Assembly (NCBI RefSeq): GCF_028640845.1
Contig: NC_080544.1
Location: 56,620,711 to 56,684,710 of the forward strand
Source of the DNA: Ahaetulla prasina
Lineage: Eukaryota; Chordata; Lepidosauria; Squamata; Colubridae
DNA length: 64,000 nucleotides
Direction: 5' to 3'
The notes beneath the pieces were generated by a model. That model saw nothing but the letters and a program-made list of their open reading frames with translations. It was not told where the DNA came from and ran no database searches. Position 1 is the first letter of the stretch. Every line of letters begins with the position of its first letter. Of the stretch, positions 55,075-64,000 are shown piece after piece. The position numbers and the translations under genes were made by a program.

Positions 55075-55285
55075 CCTTTTGATGATATTGGGTTTTAAGT
55101 GAAGCCATGGAAGCTGTAACCTGTTCAGAAAAAGAGCCTTCACTCACACTTTGAGACTCAAAAATTACAGCATAAGAATGTCATTCTTCAGCAATAATAC
55201 TGTCTTCAACATTATCTTCTCTTCTGAAGTAATTTTGAAAGCTGTATTTATTCCAAAGTAGTGATAATATTCTCTTTTGTGCCTT
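55075..55285. repeat. Unknown repeat, copy 2
   Basis: gggttttaagtgaagccatg, cttcaacattatcttctctt and gataatattctcttttgtg parallel copy 1 at 50350-50590, about 4.7 kb away in the same orientation. Confidence 0.6.
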
Positions 55286-55627
55286 GAAATTTATTCAAGT
55301 TGCATCCCTCAGAAAGATTTGGAAGTTAGGGTTGAAAACACCAGTCTGGCTTTCTACAATGGAGGCACTGATACATCCAAATGTTGTTAACATGGAAACA
55401 ATTACATAAAGATATTTTGAATGAAGAAGGGGACCTTAAAACTAAGCAAGAATTGAACAGTCAAGGGATTGATATAGCATGGTGGCAACAAGTGCATATA
55501 CTATCTTGATATGAGAAAGATGCTAAAATTATGGTTTTTATAAAGAACCAGCAGAACTAGACCAGATGTTACAGGGATGGATGAAAAACTAATTAATATT
55601 ATAAATTAACTATGTCAATGGATATTT

Positions 55628-55880
55628 GGATAGCTCAGGCTGTAAGGAGCCTGTTATTAGAACACAGTAGCCTGCAATTACTGCAGGTTCAAGCCCGGCC
55701 CAAGGTTGACTCAGCCTTCCATCCTTTATAAGGTAAGTAAAATGAGGACCCAGATTGTTGGGGGGGCAATAAGTTGACTTTGTAAATATACAAATAGAAT
55801 GAGACTATTGCCTTATACACTGTAAGCTGCCCTGAGTCTTCGGAAAAGAGCGGGATATAAATGTAAATTTTAAAAAAAAA
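55628..55880 (+). mobile_element. SINE family A inside L1
   Basis: tRNA-like head gatagctcaggctgtaagga, box B ggttcaagcccg, central domain, tail ctgtaagctgccctgagtc...gagcgggatataaatgtaaat and an A-run. Nearly identical to 52713-52970. Confidence 0.88.
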
Positions 55881-55889
55881 ACCTGCATA

Positions 55890-56307
55890 TAAAGAAAATC
55901 TTTATAAAATGTTTCATAGGTTGAATTTTTCACCTACAAGATTGGCAAAGATGTTTAAGGACATGTCCACTAAACGCTAGAAATGTAATCAGACACCATG
56001 TTCATATTATTATATGTGATGGACATGCCCAAAGTCAAAAAAATATTGGATAAAATTACCTACATGGTTGGAAAAAATTACAAAACAACATATTGATCTA
56101 AAAGCAAAAATATTTTTGTTGGGCATCTTACCGGAAAAATATAATAAAGGGATTACATACTTAATTTTACATGTGCTAACTGCAGCTAGAATTGTATTTA
56201 CACAACAGTGGAAAAGTGAAGAGGAAAACATTAAAAATATTAAACTATGTAGAAATGATAGATTAACACTTACAATTAAGGAAAAGGAAGAAACTGAATC
56301 CTTTTAA
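55890..56307 (+). pseudogene. L1 ORF2 C-terminal remnant
   Basis: In shifting frames: KMFHRLNFSPTRLAKMFKDM-like, then a Cys-rich block (about 55970-56030), then an open 79-codon stretch from 56068 (MEKITKQHIDLKAKIFLLG; YNKGITYLILHVLTAARIVF; DRLTLTIKEKEETESF). This is the L1 ORF2 distal Cys-rich and C-terminal region, needed for retrotransposition in active L1. Stops, including TAA after EESF, make it dead. Confidence 0.75.
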
Positions 56308-56568
56308 CATGGGACACGTTTTATCAATGGCTAACCAATAAAAACAGGTTAGAAATATGAAAAATTTAAGAAAAGGATTAATTTTATAAGGAAGGTTTAT
56401 TAAAATGGATAAGCTATTATTATTATTATATTAATATTAATGTGATGAATATTATTGTAAACATTACGATTATCATTTCTCAAAATTATTTGTATGCAGA
56501 CAACACACTATTTAGAAATATAATTTTTTTATACTTAATAAAGCTTTTAAAAACTGAAGAAAAAAAAG

Positions 56569-58215
56569 ATTTGGAGGTGAAATATTCTTCTGATTTGGTG
56601 GCCTTTCTAGAGATGATTTTAAAGGCCTCTGAAGCACCAAGAGTGCCACAGTTTCCTCTGGCTGCTAGTGAGGTTACTATTTGGTTTTGCAGAATAAGAT
56701 ATATAGTGGAACAGTGCAATTATATATCCCAGGACTGAGAAAATAATTCATCCCATAAGTGTTGCTATTATTGTCTCAGATGAACAAAACTACAGATTTG
56801 GTTAAAAGGGCTTATAGCAATAATCCATATATGCTTTCAATGTTACTAATAACCTTGCCAAATGACTATCTGACTATGATCTACAGGGCTGTAGCTTACT
56901 GTGAGAACACATAATCTGCATTGAAAACGTTCTAAAGTCTTTTCCACCATGTCCAAGTATAACTGTAGGGGGGAAAAGGGAAGATCTCTTAGTATTCAAT
57001 AGAGGTATGTTCTTTTGTTGTTAGAAATTTGTTTTGTTTGTGGTGTATGTATGTATGTGCGTATTGTGTATTTGTTATGTGCATGTGTATAATTAGTATG
57101 TAGCTAAGTATCATAAAGCTGGGGTTTTCTAAAAGAGTGTCTATTAAGTAAGAAAAAGAGAGTGAGCATTGGTTGAGGATTTTTTTTTCTAAATTAATTA
57201 GACAATCCTCCTGAACTTGACATCTATTTCAGAATCAAGCTCTTTAAAACATCAAAGTGAAGAGAACTTTACACATTGCCAAGTGTTAAGACTACCTTTA
57301 CTACAAAAAGATAGTAAATTAGTTCTTGGTTGTGCCAAACCAGCAAGCATGTAGCAGAAACAGTTGTGTGTGGATATGTATCAGTTTTCTTTTAATACAT
57401 GCATAATAAAATAATTTTAATCTAATTTTGAAATTAATTTCCTAAAAAAGCACTCAACAGAGAACAATAAGGGCAGTTTCCATTCCATCTTAATGAATAT
57501 TCACATAAATCCAGGCTTTCTCCTTGCTCTAATTTACATGTTATGGGATGTTTTACCAACAGTGATTTATTCTAGTCTATCTTTCTTATTATTCTTTATT
57601 GATCATCTCCAATTATGGTGCTTATTATTTCAGTTTGATTATAACATCTTTAACAATTTACTTGTGTTCATTAGAAAAATAGCAAAATATCACTCTGAAT
57701 GTAAAAAGGGAAAGGGGTAAAGGTCTGTAGTGAGATAAATCCTTTCACAAATTAGTGATGATACCTTCTCTAAAAACAGTTGATTCTTGGGGATATGCCA
57801 TCATCTCTATAAATTAAAATGATTCAGGTAGTCTTAAAATTGTCCTATTTTGTTCTTACCAGACTATTATACTATTATTCTAATCTTGTAGAAATTACAT
57901 ACTAAATCTTCGTATAGCTTTAAAATTTAATAATACATATTCACAGATGATAAAGAAATGGATGACCAATATCTCCTCTTCATGGAATTTCATTTTTTTT
58001 TATCTGTCTCCTCTTTTTTTTCTACTCATGTGAGCTATAATAGTAGAAATGGTTTATGTATGCATCTTTTCTGACGTGTGTCATATCATGACTATGTATC
58101 AATACAATGAATATACCTCTAAGGTAGGGTGAGGCTGATAGTATATTGTAGTACAAGGTAATCTCCAGATTATAGAATTATCATGAATAGTGTAAGCATG
58201 CATGGAATAAAGCTG
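56569..58215. other. Unannotated AT-rich sequence
   Basis: A short GTAT-rich patch at about 57042-57060 is seen; no gene is recognised. Confidence 0.5.

Positions 58216-58297
<82 letters not shown>
58216..58297. repeat. (TTA)n microsatellite
   Basis: About 27 perfect trinucleotide units. They translate as a spurious poly-Asn run on the minus strand. Confidence 0.95.
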
Positions 58298-60808
58298 GTA
58301 TTTCTAGTATATAATGACCAATACTCAAATACCAGTAGCCATTTATCCATCATAAAGCATGCACTTTTATTCCTTCCCACACTTTTATGATACCCCAACT
58401 CGGTTGCTGATTTTATTACTTTATAGTGAGCACACATGATCTTTCTTCTTCCTTGACTAGCTCCACCTCTTGCAGAACAATTTAACTCCAATTTGTAAAA
58501 TTATATTATGGTTTAACACTTTACTGAAATAAAGCAGTGGGGATTTACACACTACATCTAAAGAAAAGAGTGTGATTAGAGGGAAGAAGAAAAGAGAGCT
58601 GGCAGTTATAATCTTGGTAGAAAGGAAAGGCAACACATTGAGACCAAGCAGTTCTGGTCAATTTTACAATATGATTTTAAGGTAATTTTTATTGCACTGA
58701 TTATAATTAAAGTCACAAGCTTTATAAATAATTAGAATGTGATGGCAGATGTAGTTGTGGTATTAAGGAAACTATTTCAAAAAATCACTGAATTTTCATT
58801 CTTGTTGCTAAAACCCTTTAAAATACATGAAAGGAGATGGTTTCTGATCAAAATCTCCAGGCTTGTAATGTCCTTATGCACAAACCTATTCAAGTAAATA
58901 GAATCCTAAACATGAAAGAAATATGGAATACTCATGAGTCCTGCTCTTTCTCCATCTGAATGTTTCATACTGTAGGCATTGTGTATTAAGTCCAATAAAG
59001 GTTCAGTTTACCTTTAGAACTTCTCCATCAACAGAGGGAACTCAGAGTGGAGTAGAATACATGTTATCTTATTTGTTTCACTGTCAATACATTGCAGCAC
59101 TCGACTACAATTTAAGCATTACAGGAATTTGAGTGCCAGAAGTGAAAGGAAATCACAGTCCTTTCATTAACTTTTCATCCATCCAGCTTTTCTCATTTGA
59201 GCCATGTAATTTAGGACAGAGAGAATTCATTTTGCCATTCCTATTGTTTAGTAATTGAGAGCCAAAAGTTCTTCTAGAGCTTCTACTTTCTCATTACACT
59301 CTATGAAGATACAGTGTGTAATTGCAATATAATATGTTTTAATTATTCCAACAGTCTATCAGCATGCACTTTTATTCTGGAAATAAAACATGAAAAATGT
59401 AATATAAATCTCTTCTTTAAATAAGATTCTTATCTAGGTAATTTAAATCAGGCTTTAACTTACTGTTTTAAGTGGCTTGCTAAAGTTGAATGCATCCTGC
59501 ATTGCAAGGAAGCAGATTACTGAAAAAGTGCCATTCTATTAAATTATCAGATGAATTTCTCACATATGACTTGATACTGCATTGATTGTATAATCTGGAT
59601 ATCTGTTTTTCTTTTCATTTTTTATGTTGGATTAGGACCACTGCATTGCAGAAACGTTTGCTTTAATGGTCAGATGAAGTTTCTGTCTTGTTGGCATTCC
59701 AGCATTTGTTCAGAAGGCATAGCGCCCACTCAAAAGTTGTTCAAAACACTTGGCATTGAAAACGGGCAACAAGAGGTTTGTCTGGGCAGCAAACTAAGCT
59801 TGACTATGCCAGCTAAGCTGCATCTGTTCTGCCACATGCCGCACCTCAGTTGACATGCCAGATTAGCTATCACACATCTCTGTTGAAGCCACGAGTCAAA
59901 ATTTGAAAGCAAGACACAGGAGGAGGGCACACTGGGTATTTGCTTGTCACTCTTGCTGTTTTCCTAGACGATGTTAAGTTGAATAGGTTCAACTTAATTT
60001 GTAAAGAAATAGCTTCTGATGATAAAATCTGCATGTGGGGCAATGCCCTAGAATTTTCTCTTCTCATGTCATGGCCCTGATCCAAACTGTATTAAATACC
60101 AGATTGCTTTGATTAGAGAAAAGGACAATTGTATTTGTAGTCTTTATCTTATGTTATGCATATCTTGGCATTTATAAATAATAGCAATGGAAATATCAGT
60201 ATGATACAGGGCTATTTCAATTCTGTCCAAAGAAGAATCTCCTACCTGACCAACTGTGCTTTCTTCAAGCCTTATTGTAATACTGAGAATTGATATGTAA
60301 CTCTCACCTATTTAAAAAAAATATATTTGAAATCTTCACAGTTCCTTAGAGAGAAAGATATGGAGGACTTAATCCTTTTTTCCTTCCCTGTTTTTCTCAG
60401 GCAGCATGTATAGGTGAAGAGAGTAAGAAAACCAAGATACCTAGAATTCAATAATAACTATTGTGTCCTAAGAATCTCTATGTTTAAAATCAAAACAATC
60501 TTAAGATTGTGGAGAAATAAATAAGTTAATAGGTGCAAAAAATCTATTTTTTAATGTTGGAGATACAATAAATACAATAATGGTAAAGATAAAGAGACGA
60601 GAGAGCATTATGAGGGTTGTGTCTCTATCTATGCTAAAGCATCATTAAGTGACTTAGTGAAGGAGGCTTTATAATATGATGATACAGGCAAAGCCCCTTT
60701 TACTAAAAACAATTTCAGAGAATACGAAGATGTTCACCAGAGTACAGTCTTACAAGAATGATATCAAGGCTACATGTTTATCAACCCTAGACTCTGAAAC
60801 TACAAGTA

Positions 60809-60809
<1 letters not shown>
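58298..60809. other. Unannotated AT-rich sequence
   Basis: No gene, repeat family or RNA feature is recognised. Confidence 0.5.

Positions 60810-60810
<1 letters not shown>

Positions 60811-60847
<37 letters not shown>
60811..60847. repeat. (GT)n microsatellite
   Basis: About 18 GT units. Confidence 0.95.
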
Positions 60848-60848
<1 letters not shown>

Positions 60849-61178
60849 ATACACATATGTTTTTGTCTTAATTAAAATTCTTAATAGTTTATCCCATGTT
60901 TAATAGGTCAATGTTCAGCAAAGTCTGACTGAATTGTTACATACCAGAGAAAACTTTATTTTATAGGCTTTCTCCTAGATGAAGAAATAAAAGGCAATCA
61001 CAAGTCATGCAATTCATGTCACTTATTGCAGCTTCCCACAACATACATTTAACATGCAGTATCCAAGCAAAATGACCTATAATGCCATCTGATACGTACA
61101 GCCAAATTACCTTTTTAAAAATCCTATCTCAAAGGATAGCAATAGTAATACCTTCAGCATAAATGCTGTTGGGGACGG
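60848..61178. other. Unannotated sequence
   Basis: No feature is recognised. Confidence 0.5.
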
Positions 61179-61206
61179 TGTGTGTGTGTGTGTGTGTGTG
61201 CGTGCG
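61179..61206. repeat. (GT)n microsatellite
   Basis: About 12 GT units with one GC variant at the right end. Confidence 0.93.
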
Positions 61207-63515
61207 ATGACCCTTACAATTAGAAAATTAATCAAGCCATGTTGAACAGATTCATTCAATTATCTAAAGTAGTCAAGAATTGATCTGAAAAAATAAAATC
61301 CTGGCATTTGTGAATATTGGAAGATGCTTTTGATCTGTTGCATAAAAAAACAGCTTGATGAAGTCAGATAAAATGAATGATATTCCAACTAGAAATTCAC
61401 ACATGCTCTCTCACACACACACATGTGAAAGGCTACAGGGCATCTTTAAGAGGAACAGGGAAAACAAATGATAAGTGTAGTGTTTGGATGATTACTATGT
61501 GTCCATTTTCATTTTGGCATCACTACAGTTTGCAATGGACACAACTGTTCACAAGTACCATGTAACTGGAGATCCAATCAATACATGTTAAAAACCATAA
61601 GGTATGCATTCACCACCAATATCTATTCTGCCTTCTTTTTTTTGCTCATTTCATATTGTCCATATCCAATATGTATTTTTGTTAACTTTGCCAAGGTTCA
61701 TTGAACTTCCTATCTCTTATGACAAAAATCATTTGATATCAGTCGGGAAAATGATTGCTCTTGCACTTTCTCTGTGTCTTTCTCTTTCTGCCTCATGTCA
61801 AATTTCTTTTGCTAGTTTTCCTCACATTATACTTCTTTCTGCACTCTGATTTTCCACATTGACCTATTTCATGGGCCTTAAAATTTCACTCATAGGACTA
61901 CTAAAGAAAGGAATATAAAAAACAATGTATTCTGCTGTTGTTTGCTTTCTTAGCCAGGTATTGCATTGTATCAATGGCCAGCATTCCCTTTCAAGTAGAT
62001 GTTTGAGAAATTGAGGGAGGGGTGCAAAACCTTCCAATTCTTCAGTGCTGGATTGTTGAGCAAATGGCTTCAATTGATGCCAGACCTACTTCCTTTCTCT
62101 TCATTAGCTTTCTCTACAAGCAGCAAATACAATTGAAAACCAAAATAAAACAGAAATAATCACCCTTCTTTTTCTTTCAGCTTCTTTGTCAAATCCCCTT
62201 CCCAAAGAATCCTGAATCAAATCAGTGATGTCATTTTTCTAGTTCCCTCAGTAACATCAGAAAATCTCACAGTAGGACAATTAATGCAGCCTCATTCTTC
62301 TCCTCACGTTTTTCAGAAACGAGTATTTAAAGATGTATTACCTTTGACAAATAATATTATTATAGATCAGAGAAAAGAACAAAGCCAATATTACTCTTTT
62401 CAGCTGAGTGAACTATCACTACAATTACAGAAGTAAATGGAATGATCAATAAAGATTCTTTATAGGAAATGTTTGCTATGGTTTTCTATCAGCTTGTTAT
62501 TGTTTACTGCAATTGTTCTTTATGTTAGCAATATAGTGCATGATACAACATAACTAATATAAACAAGATAAATACATACATTAGGCAATTACATAAACAG
62601 AATGCAAGTGAGGAGAGAAAGAGTTCATCACTTGATTAGATGGTAAGAACCAACAGATTTGATCATTATTAGCATACTGTCAGTATATGATAATAACACT
62701 CCACTTTAGAGCCCTTGATAACTACAATTAGTATTTCTATATAATATTGAACCATATTGGATCAAAAAATGAAACAATACTGTACAGACAGAATACATCG
62801 CAATAAGATTGATCCGCACTAAATTTTACACTTGATAAAATTTGAAAGTTGTTCTTTTCTGTCATTTATCCTTGTTTCTCATCAACAGCATGCTTCACAA
62901 ATCATTCAGTCTATTTAACATAGACTGAATGGTTCCTGTGCTAATCAGCTAACACCACAATTCTTTTTGTTTCATTATATGGCATAGTTGCATCATTTCT
63001 GTTCTTTAGGGATTCATCTTCTTGTCTTCCATCTGTAGTATCTGTTCTCCTGAACTTCTTTCATTTGAAATACTGCAGCTGGACCTCCAGCTGCTAAAGA
63101 ACAAAGCTGATAGCTAAGCTGATTTCCTAAGAGAAAAAAGGTCAACTGTCAGGGCTGTCTTCAAACTCCATAGATCAATTGAGGCACTGCCAGTAATGTT
63201 AATAACATAAGAAATTTCACAAGTATACCCAAGTATCTGAGTCATACGATGTTAACTCATACTCATGCTCAGTAAAATTTGCACCCTCTAAACTGATTCG
63301 TACATGATTAATTCATGGTGATGGAGTCATATAGGGCTCCTCCTCCTATGGATCACTAACTCTAACTGCATACAATATCAAAATCATTGCATTGATGAAA
63401 CCAGATATTAGCTGAAGAAAAGTAATGCTGATTTTCCAGGCTATTTTTCATTCTCAATTCTTATCACACATCTCTAATCACTAGGCTTCCAAACGTTTTC
63501 CTGCCCATTCCTGGT
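61207..63515. other. Unannotated AT-rich sequence
   Basis: No gene or repeat family is recognised. A short inverted repeat, cattcagtctatt/aacatagactgaatg, lies at 62904-62931. Confidence 0.5.
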
Positions 63516-63519
63516 TACC

Positions 63520-64000
63520 ACAAAATGTAGATATTGTGGTTGGTTGCACAGTCAGACAGACATTTAGACTGGGTTTGGCATTTTTGTCCATCTATTGAGT
63601 CCTTTTCAAGGACCTGAAATAAACAGATGGCATTTTTTGATGATGTTAAAGGTGTTGTTGAAGGATGTAAATCTTTTGCAACTGACAGATGGTGATTTTG
63701 TCAATGCCAATGGTGTTCAAGTGATGCTGAATATGTTTTGGGACTAACCCTAGGTGTCTATCACTATTGTTACTATCCGTTCTTTTGCCAGAATCATTTT
63801 ACTTCTACCTGGAGGTCTTTGTATTTTATGATTTTCTCCAGTTCTTTCTCTTTGATTCTGCAATCTCCAGGGTCTGAAACATCTACTATACATCCCCTTT
63901 TGCCTTATCGATAATTGTTTATTCTAGGGTGATGTATGGTGGGTGCTTGTCTATTTGAATTCTAAAGTCTCAGAACACTTTAGCTTTTTCATCTTCTACT
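63520..64000 (-). mobile_element. R4-type LINE 3' fragment, running off the window
   Basis: gttgcacagtcagacagaca, ctattgagtccttttcaagg and caactgacagatggtgattt are followed by a region whose minus strand resembles the endonuclease end of R4-type LINEs (cctggagattgcagaatcaa near 63860). It matches the inner edge of the fragment at 10545-10732. The upstream part lies beyond 64000. Confidence 0.6.

Larger units (their letters stand above)
55420..56568 (+). mobile_element. L1 3' fragment (ORF2 end and 3' UTR), interrupted by a SINE
   Basis: An old L1 copy holds the distal ORF2 region before and after a SINE at 55628-55880, then coding remnants, an AT-rich 3' UTR with aataaagc (about 56535) and a short A-run near 56566. 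It is 5'-truncated and carries many stops. Confidence 0.78.

Noticed and set aside
58099..58491. Minus-strand frame with poly-Asn run
   Set aside because: The run is (TTA)n read in reverse; flanking residues show no domain.
1..64000. tRNA or other structural RNA genes suggested by box A/B motifs
   Set aside because: All box A/B pairs found belong to SINE heads with LINE-like tails; none has a complete tRNA cloverleaf by eye.

Overview
The window looks like an intergenic or intronic stretch of a squamate genome, most likely an advanced snake. The clues are a Sauria-type SINE, L2/CR1, R4-type and L1 LINE fragments, hAT-type foldback elements, and CR1-related LINEs whose 3' ends run directly into (ATTCT)n = (AATAG)n pentanucleotide arrays, a pattern described for snakes. 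I see no convincing host protein-coding exon, rRNA or tRNA gene; every sizeable coding signal belongs to a transposable element. The species assignment is inference.

Layout. 1-4.7 kb: hAT terminal debris, an empty stretch, then a minus-strand CR1-like LINE (2.49-4.29 kb). 4.9-6.8 kb: a 1.84-kb L1-derived element with a perfect 15-bp target duplication, a GC-rich 5' region, ORF1 and a poly(A) 3' end, but no ORF2 (HAL1-like). 8.9-10.5 kb: minus-strand R4-type LINE with RT, zinc knuckle and restriction-like endonuclease remnants. 10.8-13.65 kb: a 5'-truncated L2/CR1-clade LINE with an uninterrupted 883-codon frame. 15.36-21.1 kb: a second L2/CR1 copy (minus) split internally by an (AATAT)n array, with a 4.5-kb Ty3/gypsy element inside that array. 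23.65-27.93 kb: a nested stack in which a hAT element holds a CR1/Rex1-like LINE, which in turn holds a solo LTR and a SINE. 29.0-31.15 kb: a 2.1-kb (ATTCT)n array.

31-64 kb is mostly old AT-rich sequence. It carries a Sauria SINE, copies of two tRNA-derived SINE families sharing a central domain, two complete foldback hAT elements (35.6 and 37.2 kb) with 8-bp target duplications, three Penelope-like remnants with hammerhead-like cores, LINE 3' fragments, a perfect 29-bp hairpin (50.2 kb), an L1 ORF2 tail (55.4-56.6 kb) and an R4 fragment running off the right edge.

There is no operon-like cooperation here. The relations are mechanistic: SINEs carry tails like those of the LINEs expected to mobilise them, LINE 3' ends seed microsatellites, and microsatellites and older elements serve as landing sites for later insertions.
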